A stretch of DNA of 64,000 bases from Alteromonas abrolhosensis (GTDB lineage: Bacteria > Pseudomonadota > Gammaproteobacteria > Enterobacterales > Alteromonadaceae). Position 1 is the stretch's first letter. Each line of letters starts with the position of its first letter. The DNA lies in NCBI RefSeq assembly GCF_001953635.1, contig NZ_MEJH01000004.1:248001-312000 (forward strand), given 5' to 3'. The notes under the pieces are model-generated. The model ran no database searches. It had not been told where the DNA came from and worked only from the letters and a program-made list of their open reading frames with translations. The position numbers and the translations under genes were made by a program. Below, piece after piece: positions 18,610 through 27,542 of the stretch.

Positions 18610-18764
18610 CAATAAAATTAAAGAAAAATGACTGTGTGCCCGAATTTTAGACACTCTGGCTGCATCTTAACTAAATTGATGAAAAGAACAGCGTTTTTTA
18701 ATGTCGTTTTGAATTCTTTTATATCCAAAAACTGCACGGTGCGTTTCTTCGAACTGGTTGGAAG

Positions 18765-19051
18765 TGGACAGACACTTGCTTCTTCCTCAGATTTTAGTGG
18801 ACAGACACTTATTCAGCTCGACCAAAATAAGAGAACGCGGTAGTGCGATGTTTTAAAGGACAGACACTTAAACCTACCTAATTGAGTGCTTTTATTAAAG
18901 AGACTGCTCTTTTTGGACAGCCACTTTCTTATTGAGGAAAGTGTTTACCCTACAGTTACTCGAAAAGTTGATTATAGATTTATCTAAGTGTGTGTCCATT
19001 GCAGCAAGAATGGATATAAAAGGAATAAGCTTGAAGATAAGTGACTGTCCA
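18765..19051. repeat. Cluster of six dispersed-word copies between tRNA-Val and gltX
   Basis: Plus-orientation copies GGACAGACACT at 18766, 18799 and 18858 and GGACAGCCACT at 18915 are followed by reverse copies AGTGTGTGTCC at 18987 and AGTGACTGTCC at 19040. Spacing is 33-72 bases. The forward copies come first and the reverse copies second, so the CACT ends point inward. No gene is seen in 18545-19160; short open frames there are broken by the copies and lack ribosome sites. Confidence 0.9.
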
Positions 19052-19160
19052 CTTTCTTCTCCTCTTTTACATTGTTCTATTCTTAACTTACTTTTGAAGT
19101 CGCGCTTACACTGGTAGAATGCGCCCAACTTTAGAAATACATTAACAATAGAGAGTGACC

Positions 19161-20570
19161 ATGTCGGTTGTTACACGATTTGCACCCAGCCCAACAGGCT
19201 ATCTTCACGTTGGCGGCGCACGAACTGCGCTTTATTCTTGGCTTCTTGCCAAAAGCAAAGGCGGCGAGTTTGTACTGCGCATTGAAGATACTGATATTGA
19301 ACGTTCAACTGAAGAAGCCAAGCAGGCCATTTTAGACGGAATGCAATGGTTAGGTTTAACGTGGGACACGGGTCCTATTTATCAAACTGAGCGTTTCGAT
19401 AGATATAAAGAACTTATCCAGCAGCTTTTGGATGAAGGTAAAGCGTATAAATGCTTCATGAGCTCTGAAGAATTAGACTCAATTCGTGAAGCGCAAAAAG
19501 AACGTGGTGAGAAGCCTCGTTACCCAGGTACGTGGAGAGACAGAACGGATCACCCTGAAGGTCAGCCTTTTGTTATTCGCTTCAAAAACCCTCTGGAAGG
19601 TAAAGTGGTTATTAATGATCACGTGCGCGGAAAAATTGAGATTAGCAATACTGAGCTTGACGATCTTATCATTCAGCGTTCTGACGGTACCCCTACATAT
19701 AACTTCTGTGTAGTTGTTGATGATTGGGATATGGGTATTACTCATGTAGTTCGCGGCGAAGACCATATTAATAACACGCCACGCCAAATCAACATCCTTG
19801 AAGCGCTTGGCGCACCTATCCCAGAGTATGCTCATGTTTCTATGATTTTGGGTGATGACGGCAAAAAGTTATCAAAGCGCCATGGTGCAGTAAGTGTAAT
19901 GCAATATCGCGATGACGGTTTCTTACCGCAAGCTGTGCTTAATTACCTTGTAAGGTTGGGGTGGTCTCACGGTGACCAAGAAATTTTCTCAGTTGATGAA
20001 ATGATTGAGAAATTTAGCCTAGATGCTATAGGCCAGTCTGCTTCTGCATTTAACACAGAAAAGCTAATCTGGTTGAATCAACACTACATCAAGACATTGC
20101 CAGCAAGTGAAGTAGCTTCGCATGCTAAATGGCATTTTGAAGAGTTGAATGTTGACCTAACGACAGGTCCAGCGCTTGAATCTATTATTGCTATTCAGGC
20201 AGATAGAGTAAAAACGCTGAAAGAGTTAGCAGAGATTTCTACATACTTTTATCAAGACTATGAAGATTTTGATGCGAACGCGGCGAAAAAACATCTTCGT
20301 CCAGTTGCTAAAGGTCCACTAGAGCTAGTTAAAGATAAATTAATGGCTATAGAAGAGTGGAACCCAGAAAATATCCAAGCTGCTATTAATAATACGGCTG
20401 AGGAATTAGAAGTGGGCATGGGTAAAGTAGGTATGCCGCTACGTGTAGCTGTTACTGGTGGCGGTAATTCTCCGTCTTTAGATATCACATTGAATCTGCT
20501 CTCAAAAGAGAAAATTGGCGAGAGAATCGACAAAGCGCTTACTTTTATAGCAAACAGAGAAAATTCGTAA
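19161..20570 (+). CDS. gltX: Glutamyl-tRNA synthetase
   Basis: Class I synthetase that charges tRNA-Glu. The HIGH-type motif [12 protein letters not shown] is at the N-terminus and the KMSKS-type motif is KLSKRHG. The length of 469 residues is standard. ATG 19161 is preferred over an in-frame GTG at 19155, because GAGAG lies just upstream of it. The gene is followed by the tRNA-Ala/tRNA-Glu operon, so the enzyme and its tRNA substrate are neighbours. Confidence 0.96.
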   Translation: MSVVTRFAPSPTGYLHVGGARTALYSWLLAKSKGGEFVLRIEDTDIERSTEEAKQAILDGMQWLGLTWDTGPIYQTERFDRYKELIQQLLDEGKAYKCFMSSEELDSIREAQKERGEKPRYPGTWRDRTDHPEGQPFVIRFKNPLEGKVVINDHVRGKIEISNTELDDLIIQRSDGTPTYNFCVVVDDWDMGITHVVRGEDHINNTPRQINILEALGAPIPEYAHVSMILGDDGKKLSKRHGAVSVMQYRDDGFLPQAVLNYLVRLGWSHGDQEIFSVDEMIEKFSLDAIGQSASAFNTEKLIWLNQHYIKTLPASEVASHAKWHFEELNVDLTTGPALESIIAIQADRVKTLKELAEISTYFYQDYEDFDANAAKKHLRPVAKGPLELVKDKLMAIEEWNPENIQAAINNTAEELEVGMGKVGMPLRVAVTGGGNSPSLDITLNLLSKEKIGERIDKALTFIANRENS

Positions 20571-20578
20571 AAAAAGCG

Positions 20579-20607
20579 TTGACATGACAGGGGGGGATGC
20601 CTAGAAT
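20579..20607 (+). promoter_or_regulatory. Promoter of the tRNA-Ala/tRNA-Glu operon
   Basis: TTGACA at 20579-20584 and TAGAAT at 20602-20607 with a 17-base spacer, followed by GCGCCCC, a stringent-type discriminator. It begins 8 bases after the gltX stop. Confidence 0.9.
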
Positions 20608-20655
20608 GCGCCCCGCTGTCACGGAACAGTCACACGAAATGACTGGTACCATGAT

Positions 20656-20731
20656 GGGGCCATAGCTCAGCTGGGAGAGCGCCTGCATGGCATGCAGGAG
20701 GTCGGCGGTTCGATCCCGCCTGGCTCCACCA
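20656..20731 (+). tRNA. tRNA-Ala (anticodon GGC)
   Basis: GGGGCCATAGCTCAG start, anticodon arm TGCATGGCATGCA, T-loop GGTTCGATCCC and encoded CCA. Confidence 0.97.
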
Positions 20732-20822
20732 AGTCACATTGAGTTGTGGTTTGATATAGGCTGAAGTTGTTAACGCAGCTTCGGACTGAAACTTCGAGAG
20801 TTTAGTCTCGAAGAAAGAATTC

Positions 20823-20898
20823 AGTCCCCTTCGTCTAGAGGCCTAGGACACCGCCCTTTCACGGCGGTAACAGGGGTTCGAATCCCCTAGGGGACGCC
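20823..20898 (+). tRNA. tRNA-Glu (TTC), copy 1
   Basis: GTCCCCTTCGTCTAGAGG start, anticodon loop CTTTCAC, encoded CCA. Identical to the next three copies. Confidence 0.97.
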
Positions 20899-21056
20899 AT
20901 ATTATCGCGTCACAGTCGATTAAAACTGTGAAATAGGCTGGAGTTGTTATTTCAACTTCTGACTGAAAGTTTCGGTAGGGAAAGGTCGCTCAGTTCGCTG
21001 GTCCACTTCACCTTACTGAAAATCTCGAAAGCAAAGCTTTCGAAAGAAAATTTTCA

Positions 21057-21132
21057 GTCCCCTTCGTCTAGAGGCCTAGGACACCGCCCTTTCACGGCGG
21101 TAACAGGGGTTCGAATCCCCTAGGGGACGCCA
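21057..21132 (+). tRNA. tRNA-Glu (TTC), copy 2
   Basis: Identical to copy 1. The spacer before it carries the 7-base hairpin TCACAGT/ACTGTGA at its start, which recurs after copies 1-3. Confidence 0.97.
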
Positions 21133-21282
21133 TATTATCGCGTCACAGTCGATTAAAACTGTGAAATAGGCTGGAGTTGATTATTCAACTTCTGACTGAA
21201 AGTTTCGGTAAGGATAAGCTCGGTTAACCTGTCTTATACTCACAGAAATATAGTGAAGTAGATCTTCTCTAGAAAATTTTCA

Positions 21283-21358
21283 GTCCCCTTCGTCTAGAGG
21301 CCTAGGACACCGCCCTTTCACGGCGGTAACAGGGGTTCGAATCCCCTAGGGGACGCCA
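21283..21358 (+). tRNA. tRNA-Glu (TTC), copy 3
   Basis: Identical to copy 1. The spacers on its two sides are near copies, indicating duplication of gene plus spacer. Confidence 0.97.
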
Positions 21359-21509
21359 TATTATCGCGTCACAGTCGATTATAACTGTGAAATAGGCTGG
21401 AGTTGATTATTCAACTTCTGACTGAAAGTTTCGGTAAGGATAAGCTCGGTTAACGTTGTCTTATACTCACAGAAATTTAGTGAAGTACATCTTCACTAGA
21501 AGATTTTCA

Positions 21510-21585
21510 GTCCCCTTCGTCTAGAGGCCTAGGACACCGCCCTTTCACGGCGGTAACAGGGGTTCGAATCCCCTAGGGGACGCCA
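21510..21585 (+). tRNA. tRNA-Glu (TTC), copy 4
   Basis: Identical to copy 1. It is the last gene of the operon and is followed 5 bases later by a terminator. Confidence 0.97.
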
Positions 21586-21590
21586 TATCG

Positions 21591-21620
21591 AAAAAACCAG
21601 CCATCCGGCTGGTTTTTTTT
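21591..21620 (+). terminator. Terminator of the tRNA-Ala/tRNA-Glu operon
   Basis: Stem AAACCAGCC/GGCTGGTTT with a short loop (ATCC), flanked by A and T runs, so it can work in both directions. Confidence 0.92.
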
Positions 21621-21639
21621 ATATGCCCTTAAAACTTAG

Positions 21640-21773
21640 TGGACAGACACTCCGTTCATTAACGCCCCAAGCAATCCGTTGTGGACACACACTTCCCTTA
21701 ATTGAACCTTTAAGCAAATAAAGTTAAAGCTGCCCTAATAAAGGCTACAGTGAAGCTACAGCGGACAGACACT
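21640..21773. repeat. Three forward dispersed-word copies after the tRNA-Glu operon
   Basis: GGACAGACACT at 21641 and 21763 and GGACACACACT at 21683, all in the same orientation. The rest of 21621-21995 holds no gene that I can support. Confidence 0.9.
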
Positions 21774-21995
21774 CTTCTTTCTTTAACTAATCACTAACGC
21801 ATCGAGAATTACTCCAATCCTTTTGGTCGGAATTAGCTATTTTTTTCAAAGGGAGGTCAACACTAGCGAGCAAACACTATTTCAAAGATTTGGCGCGTAA
21901 AGAACTTATGTCACAACCATTAAGGAATCTTTAGTGGGGTAGATACGTAAGCTTGTTGAACTGTTATGATCTCTAAAATACAAAAGAGGTGTTAT

Positions 21996-22901
21996 ATGCA
22001 GAATTATCCAATTGGAACTCCAGGTAAGCCATGGGGCGAAGAAGAAAAAGCCCAATGGAAAGCACGGCAGAATGTGAAAAGAAGTTATCAAGAAGAAGTC
22101 CTCAAAAAACTCTTTAAAATTATTCCTGAAGGTTTTGATTTAAAGCAGTACGGCGCACTTCCTTATGACACTGCTCGCTACCCACTATATGCTGTAATTC
22201 CCAAGAGTTTTGATGCTAATAAGCCGTCTGCACTTGTTACAGGTGGAGTTCACGGCTATGAAACCAGTGGCGTGCAGGGAGCTCTCCAGTTTATAGAAAC
22301 AAAACTGAGTCAGTACGCTAAGCAACTAAACATAGTTGTTGTTCCATGTGTAAGTCCTTGGGGGTATGAGACGATAAATCGATGGAACCCGTTCGCGTTA
22401 GACCCAAATCGCTCATTTTACAAAGACTCGCCAGCTCCTGAGTCTGCTCAGCTTATGAAATTGGTGTCGGATTTAGCGTTACCTCTAACACTCCATATTG
22501 ATTTACATGAAACGACGGATACGGACAACAGTGAATTTAGGCCAGCGCTAGCTGCGCGGGATGGCGTTACTCATGACAATTGGAACATTCCTGATGGTTT
22601 CTATACGGTTGCTAATACACCCAGTCCACAAATAGAGTTTCAAAAAGCCGTTATTGAAGCGGTTAAGAAAGTAACGCATATCGCACCAGCCGATGAAAAC
22701 GGAAAGATTATAGGTGCAGATGTGGTGAGTGAAGGAGTAATTTGCTACGACAAAAAAGCGTTGTATCTTTGCGGAGGTATGACAGATGCGAAGTACGTTA
22801 CAACCACAGAAGTTTATCCAGATAGCGATAATGCGACACCCGAAAACTGTAATGACGCTCAGGTAGCGGCGATTTGCGCTGCTCTCGATTATATAAAATA
22901 G
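21996..22901 (+). CDS. M14-type zinc carboxypeptidase family protein
   Basis: Probable zinc-dependent peptidase or deacylase of the carboxypeptidase A / AstE-like fold. Zinc ligands His and Glu are in GGVHGYETSG, the third ligand in HIDLHE, and DPNRSF resembles the substrate-binding NPNR motif. No signal peptide is seen, so it is likely cytosolic. ATG 21996 has AAGAGGT just upstream; the frame is open to an ATG at 21966 without a site. Substrate unknown. Confidence 0.82.
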   Translation: MQNYPIGTPGKPWGEEEKAQWKARQNVKRSYQEEVLKKLFKIIPEGFDLKQYGALPYDTARYPLYAVIPKSFDANKPSALVTGGVHGYETSGVQGALQFIETKLSQYAKQLNIVVVPCVSPWGYETINRWNPFALDPNRSFYKDSPAPESAQLMKLVSDLALPLTLHIDLHETTDTDNSEFRPALAARDGVTHDNWNIPDGFYTVANTPSPQIEFQKAVIEAVKKVTHIAPADENGKIIGADVVSEGVICYDKKALYLCGGMTDAKYVTTTEVYPDSDNATPENCNDAQVAAICAALDYIK

Positions 22902-22960
22902 ACGCTTGAACGTTTAGACGTCTAGATGTATATTTGAGCCTCTTTTCAAGGAGGCTCTCT

Positions 22961-23182
22961 GTGTTTATTTATTCTGCAGTTATTTACGACGGTAAAAAAC
23001 AAAATTTAGTGAGATATGAATGCAGGACAGACACTGAGTTTTCCTCATATCTAGAGTCACGGTTTGGTTGCCACGTCTGCTTGTGGTCCAACAAAGAATT
23101 ATCAGAAAATACAATGGCGGCAATTGCTGCGTCACGAGCACAGAGTAAAAAAGACGGTTTAGATAAAACAGAAGTATTATGA
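22961..23182 (+). CDS. Small hypothetical protein, 73 residues
   Basis: GTG start at 22961 with an excellent AAGGAGG at 22949-22955; a TTG at 22934 in frame is less likely because that would place the ribosome site inside the gene. I do not recognise the family. It overlaps the next gene by ATGA, so the pair is translationally coupled. A dispersed-word copy at 23025 encodes the RTDT part of CRTDTEF. Confidence 0.6.
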   Translation: MFIYSAVIYDGKKQNLVRYECRTDTEFSSYLESRFGCHVCLWSNKELSENTMAAIAASRAQSKKDGLDKTEVL

Positions 23183-23340
23183 ACTTGATTTCCCCATGTG
23201 TAGCTTTGTGCAAATTAAGCGAAGACGACATTTGCATTGGGTGTAAACGTACGATTGAAGAAATCATCAATTGGCGGACATACACCGATAATCAAAAAAA
23301 GGCGGTACTCGCTCGCCTTGAAAGTGCGGAAAAAATATAG
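23179..23340 (+). CDS. DUF1289 small cysteine protein
   Basis: A 53-residue protein not longer than typical for the family. It shows SPCVALCKL, CIGCKRTIEEI and W in the right order, the DUF1289 pattern of four conserved cysteines likely to bind metal. The start overlaps the upstream stop by ATGA. Molecular role unknown. Confidence 0.85.
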   Translation: MNLISPCVALCKLSEDDICIGCKRTIEEIINWRTYTDNQKKAVLARLESAEKI

Positions 23341-23429
23341 CTAAACAGTCATCGCCTTGCGAATAGGCTAATAGCAAGATCTAGTCGCCTGAAAAGCACT
23401 GTCCACGAGGCAATGCACAAAGCGATGAA

Positions 23430-23517
23430 TGGACAGACACTCATATTCCATAACGCCAAGTTTATTTATTAGTGATGCAGAGCCGCTTAAAAACATGCCT
23501 GAAAACGGACAGTCACA
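23430..23517. repeat. Dispersed-word copies upstream of dusC
   Basis: One exact copy GGACAGACACT at 23431 and one diverged copy GGACAGTCACA at 23507, same orientation. Confidence 0.85.
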
Positions 23518-23614
23518 GAAGTTGAAAAACTACGTATTGAAATCTGGCTGATATAAGCGCTTTTTGCTAAACTCCCGCGCCGATTTTATGTTCTATTAAA
23601 CTGAGATGTTTGCA

Positions 23615-24553
23615 ATGAAAGTAATGCTTGCCCCTATGGAGGGCGTTGTTGATCACTTAATGAGAGATATGCTTACTCGCGTGGGTGGTTTTGATCAGTG
23701 CGTTACTGAATTTGTGAGAGTGGTCGATCAAAAGTTACCAAAGAAAACGTTTTATAGACTTTGTCCCGAGCTTCACAATGGCGGCAAAACTCCGTCAGGC
23801 GTGCCTGTTCGAGTTCAATTATTAGGGCAACACCCACAGTGGCTTGCAGAGAATGCACAGACAGCGATAGAGCTGGGCTCTCCAGGTGTTGACCTAAACT
23901 TTGGTTGTCCTGCAAAAACTGTTAATAAGAGTAAGGGCGGGGCGGTGTTGTTGAAAGAGACCCAAACCCTTTACGACATTGTGAAAGCTGTAAGGGACGC
24001 TGTTCCAGCAGAAATCCCGGTTTCAGCCAAAATAAGATTGGGCTTCGAGGATAAATCTTTAGCTATCGATAACGCAATTGCAATCACGGAAGCAGGCGCC
24101 TCTGAGCTCGTTGTTCATGCGCGGACCAAAACGGAGGGGTATAAACCACCGGCTTATTGGGACTGGATAGCGAAGATTAAACAACACACCGATATTCCAA
24201 TCGTAGCTAATGGCGAAATTTGGAATGCTGAAGACGCTAAGCGTTGTCAAAGCCAATCAGAGTGCACCAACTTAATGATCGGAAGAGGTGCATTGGCAAT
24301 GCCTAATTTGGCGCTGAGTATTAAAGAGGGCAAAGCACCTATGCCATGGTCTGAACTGGCTGCGTTGCTAATTCAGTACTCTGGCTATGAAATTTTTGGT
24401 GACAAGGGCAAATATTACCCCAATCGAATTAAGCAATGGTGCGGCTATCTGAAAAGACAATACCCTGAAGCAGAAGTTCTGTTCAACGACATAAGGCGCC
24501 TTACAAAATCTCAGGACATTGTTGATGTACTTGCACGCCAAGCCGATATTTAG
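23615..24553 (+). CDS. dusC: tRNA-dihydrouridine(16) synthase DusC
   Basis: FMN enzyme that reduces U16 in the D-loop of tRNA. The start MKVMLAPMEGV aligns with DusC, which is why I prefer ATG 23615 to ATG 23606. The catalytic cysteine is in NFGCPAKTVNKSKGGA, and the C-terminal region with RIKQWCGYL is characteristic of DusC. The transposase gene converges on it with 29 bases between the ends. Confidence 0.92.
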   Translation: MKVMLAPMEGVVDHLMRDMLTRVGGFDQCVTEFVRVVDQKLPKKTFYRLCPELHNGGKTPSGVPVRVQLLGQHPQWLAENAQTAIELGSPGVDLNFGCPAKTVNKSKGGAVLLKETQTLYDIVKAVRDAVPAEIPVSAKIRLGFEDKSLAIDNAIAITEAGASELVVHARTKTEGYKPPAYWDWIAKIKQHTDIPIVANGEIWNAEDAKRCQSQSECTNLMIGRGALAMPNLALSIKEGKAPMPWSELAALLIQYSGYEIFGDKGKYYPNRIKQWCGYLKRQYPEAEVLFNDIRRLTKSQDIVDVLARQADI

Positions 24554-24582
24554 CAAAGTACTTTTGCAATGGAGTTAGAGGT

Positions 24583-25557
24583 TCACGACAGATACCTTTG
24601 AGCATTTGCAACGTTTGGACGACATGTTCTTTCGCAGCATCTGGCGAAATTCTCCATCATCTCTGGGCAACCGACTGGCCCAGTAAAAAGTATTTCAAAA
24701 TTACTGGTTACTAGCTGCCAGTTCTCTTTTGTCATTCCAAGCTTACTTAGTAATCGGTTAGGAAGCTTTGGGGTTATGCAGGTATCGTTATTGCGCTCCG
24801 CGTTTAGTGTATCAGTGATAAGCTGCAAATAATCACTGAATGCGAAGGGCAACGGCACGGTGTTCTTGTAGTGACTATCGCTAAAGGGCATCAAAAACTT
24901 AGGCGTTTTATTCGAGCGTTTGGCATTCAAGCGATATTGGATACTAGTATGGTGAGAGTTGCCTAGTGTCGTTGCTATTTTTGCTCGAATGGGATTTAAA
25001 TCGACGTAAGCCATTACACTGGCCAGTGCTTTCTCATCGAGTATAGCTTGTGACTTGAACCTTCTTTCCCAGAAATAGCCTTTACATTCATCTTCTTTAT
25101 TTGCTCTTCGAGCAATGTATTCATTGAGCATGCGCATAAACCAGCTGATGCTTTGAAGGCGCTCTCGATATGTAACAGATAGTGATTTTAATTCTGCTAG
25201 CTCATCTAACGTTACAGAATCAAAATTTTCTAAATATCGCTGCACTACGGGCGGGCATTTATAAAACATCCTCCACCGAAGCAAGACCTCATCCATCGTC
25301 CAGCCTTCAGCTCTGCCTTTTGCTATATGCAATACCACATGAATGTGATTGTGCATAACAGCGTAGGCGCATAAGTCGATGGCAAAAGCTTGAGAAAGCT
25401 TATGGAGCCTGTCTTGAATCCACTTTCTTCTATGCTCATAGTTTATGCCAGTGCGGGCATCGCGACCACAAAGGTAAGATTGCCTCACGCAGCGAGAAAT
25501 GCAGTGGTAATAAGGTGTAACATCAGTATTTATTTGCTTGTAACGAGGTAGAGGCAT
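24583..25557 (-). CDS. REP-associated tyrosine transposase (RAYT, Y1/HUH type)
   Basis: Single-strand DNA transposase of the IS200-like fold that is normally not flanked by IS ends. The HUH motif is His71-Ile-His73 in MHNHIHVVLH, and the catalytic tyrosine is Tyr184 in AYVDLNPIRAK, the standard RAYT pair. The length of 324 residues suits the larger RAYT groups. Upstream of it, at 25731-25919, four dispersed-word copies include a perfect inverted pair. Known RAYTs act on REP sequences in the genome, so the dispersed word is a candidate substrate; that is inference. The frame is intact. Confidence 0.9.
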   Translation of the reverse strand: MPLPRYKQINTDVTPYYHCISRCVRQSYLCGRDARTGINYEHRRKWIQDRLHKLSQAFAIDLCAYAVMHNHIHVVLHIAKGRAEGWTMDEVLLRWRMFYKCPPVVQRYLENFDSVTLDELAELKSLSVTYRERLQSISWFMRMLNEYIARRANKEDECKGYFWERRFKSQAILDEKALASVMAYVDLNPIRAKIATTLGNSHHTSIQYRLNAKRSNKTPKFLMPFSDSHYKNTVPLPFAFSDYLQLITDTLNAERNNDTCITPKLPNRLLSKLGMTKENWQLVTSNFEILFTGPVGCPEMMENFARCCERTCRPNVANAQRYLS

Positions 25558-25730
25558 ATCCGTATCCCATAGTTATTTATAGGTATTATGAGATTTACGG
25601 CGTCAATTTTAAGTGGTCTTTGGGACAGTTTTAGGCGGACGTTACTTCCAATGAGTGCACTTTCAATCTCTATATCATAGAGAGTCTCAGTCGAAATTGG
25701 ATAATTAGAACTGAAAATCGTGAAAAATCG

Positions 25731-25919
25731 TGGACAGACACTCAAGCTTAATAGCGGATAGGCATTTATCATTGCGTCAAACAGACTAAAAAGAAAAAGG
25801 ACAGACACTCATTTTTAGTTAGTGTCTGTCCTTTCTAATTTCTCTTTAATTCCCTTTTTTTGCTCATACACCTCTACTTGCTAGAGGACTAGACAAAAAT
25901 CTGGACGAGTGTCTGTCCC
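25731..25919. repeat. Dispersed-word cluster with perfect inverted pair upstream of the RAYT gene
   Basis: Copies: GGACAGACACT at 25732 and 25799, AGTGTCTGTCC at 25821 and 25908. The middle two form a perfect 14-base stem (25796-25809 with 25821-25834) around an 11-base loop, flanked by A and T runs, so it could also act as a bidirectional terminator. An open frame at 25530-25808 that runs through the cluster has no supporting features. No gene is supported in 25558-25943. Confidence 0.92.
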
Positions 25920-25943
25920 TAACAGTTTTCAATAAGAAGGAGT

Positions 25944-26126
25944 TTAAGCATACACATCAACTCTAGAACCCACACGCCCATCATTTGTGCTCGAGGTCTG
26001 CTGTGTGCTTTGAGGCTGAGTCTCGCGACTTTCTTGCACATTACGAGGCTCAACCTGTTGAGTAGGTCGCTGTGGCGATTCTAAGACAGTGGAAACAGGA
26101 GACGAACTAACAGAAGAAGCGTCCAT
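25944..26126 (-). CDS. Small hypothetical protein, 60 residues
   Basis: A short Ser, Thr and Gln-rich protein beginning MDASSVSSSPVS and ending GRVGSRVDVYA. ATG 26126 has GAGG about 8 bases upstream; the frame is open to 26141. It has no membrane segment or cysteine and looks disordered. Not recognised; lies between the RAYT region and tesA on the same strand as both. Confidence 0.5.
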   Translation of the reverse strand: MDASSVSSSPVSTVLESPQRPTQQVEPRNVQESRETQPQSTQQTSSTNDGRVGSRVDVYA

Positions 26127-26170
26127 AAACAAACCTCGCATTTAAAAATCACTTAATAAGATTAGCACAA

Positions 26171-26827
26171 TTATTGAGCGCCAAGAATTAAACTTCTTAA
26201 GTGTCTGTCCATAAAATTAGCGATCAAAGGCTGTGCCTCAGCATTGGGATGAATACCATCGTTTTGCATCAAGTCCTTATTTAGTGCTATTTCTTCAAGG
26301 AAAAAGGGAATTTTTTGAACGTCCTGAGTTTCCGCTACTTTATTGAAGTTTTGTGTAAACATTTGCGTATAGCGCTTACCGTAATTAGAAGGAATTTGCA
26401 TTTCTTGTAAAAACACTACGGCATTACTCTCCTTTGCAACGGTTACCAGAGAGTCTAAATTATTCTTAATCTTACTGATATTGTGCCCCTGAAGGCCGTC
26501 ATTACCACCCAGTTCAATCAATACATGGGTAGGATTGTGTTGCTCTAATAAACGAGGAAATCGCGCTAAACCACCGTCAGTGGTCTCTCCGCTTACCGCA
26601 GCATTTACAATATCAATCGGAATGTTGTCGTCTTGCCACATCTTTTGTAACAAACTGACCCAACCCTCATGTTGCTGTAATCCATAAGCCGCGGATAAAC
26701 TGTCACCTAAGATAAGTAAAACCGCATTTTCGCTTGTGTCGCTCTGCTCAGCTTGATCTGATAGCGCTTGAAAGGGTATTAAAAGAATAAGTAAAAAAGC
26801 GAACAGATAACGAAATTTAACAAACAC
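26171..26827 (-). CDS. tesA: Acyl-CoA thioesterase I / arylesterase TesA
   Basis: Periplasmic SGNH-fold esterase with thioesterase and lysophospholipase activity. A signal peptide (VKFRYLFAFLLILLIPF) starts the mature gene; block I GDSLSAAYG, block III GGNDG and block V DGIHPN match TesA. I propose GTG 26827 as start, with AGAGG about 10 bases upstream; the open frame to 26950 would run through the divergent ABC gene. The penultimate part MDRHLRS is encoded by a dispersed-word copy at 26200. The divergent pairing with ybbA is as in E. coli. Confidence 0.9.
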   Translation of the reverse strand: MFVKFRYLFAFLLILLIPFQALSDQAEQSDTSENAVLLILGDSLSAAYGLQQHEGWVSLLQKMWQDDNIPIDIVNAAVSGETTDGGLARFPRLLEQHNPTHVLIELGGNDGLQGHNISKIKNNLDSLVTVAKESNAVVFLQEMQIPSNYGKRYTQMFTQNFNKVAETQDVQKIPFFLEEIALNKDLMQNDGIHPNAEAQPLIANFMDRHLRSLILGAQ

Positions 26828-26843
26828 GAATTGATGACCTCTT

Positions 26844-27542
26844 ATGATAAAAGCTAATGCTGTAACCAAAGTAGTGGATACGAGTGAAGGTTCACTGCAG
26901 ATCCTTCGTCCTATTTCTTTTGAAGTCAAGTCTGGTGAGTCCGTTGCCATTATTGGCGCGTCAGGCTCGGGTAAGTCAACCCTATTGGGCTTGTTGGCAG
27001 GGCTTGACCAAGTTACAGAAGGGGAAATTTTCTTAGACGGTGAAGCACTTCACAGCATGAATGAAGAAGAGCGCGCGATTTTAAGAGGAAATAAAGTAGG
27101 CTTTATTTTTCAGAGCTTTATGTTAGTTCAAAGCTTAACTGCCTTAGAAAATGTGATGCTACCTGCAGAAATTGCAGGGCTTGATAACCCGAAAGCACTA
27201 GCTTTGGATATTCTAGAGCAAGTTGGTTTGAAACATCGCGCGCATCATTTTCCTAACCAGTTATCGGGGGGCGAGCAGCAGCGCGTTGCCATAGCTCGAG
27301 CGTTTATTACCTCTCCCAAGATACTTTTCGCCGATGAGCCAACCGGCAACCTAGATGCCAAAAATAGTGAAAAAATTGAAGCGCTGTTGTTCGAGATGAA
27401 TAGAGAAAAAGGCACAACTCTCGTACTCGTAACTCATGATAACGAGCTTGCGGAACATTGTGACAGACAACTCACTATGAATGCGGGAGAACTCATTGAA
27501 ACAACTGGCGCGAACATAATGAATAATAAAGAGGCGGTTTAG
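26844..27542 (+). CDS. ybbA: YbbA-type ABC transporter ATPase
   Basis: ATP-binding subunit of a LolD/MacB-like type VII system. Walker [10 protein letters not shown], signature LSGGEQQR and Walker [13 protein letters not shown] are intact. Length 232. Partner permease follows directly. The start lies 16 bases from the proposed tesA start on the other strand. Role unclear in the family; export or release of lipids or small hydrophobic molecules has been suggested. Confidence 0.9.
   Translation: MIKANAVTKVVDTSEGSLQILRPISFEVKSGESVAIIGASGSGKSTLLGLLAGLDQVTEGEIFLDGEALHSMNEEERAILRGNKVGFIFQSFMLVQSLTALENVMLPAEIAGLDNPKALALDILEQVGLKHRAHHFPNQLSGGEQQRVAIARAFITSPKILFADEPTGNLDAKNSEKIEALLFEMNREKGTTLVLVTHDNELAEHCDRQLTMNAGELIETTGANIMNNKEAV

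Noticed and set aside
18628..19128. Short open frames between tRNA-Val and gltX
   Set aside because: Same reasons; the word contains no stop in any frame, so clusters make artificial frames.
25530..25808. 92-codon minus-strand frame upstream of the RAYT gene
   Set aside because: No ribosome site, no family resemblance, overlaps the RAYT start and begins inside a dispersed word.
24583..25834. Complete IS200/IS605 insertion sequence
   Set aside because: No second gene and no end hairpins of an IS; the gene fits a stand-alone RAYT better.
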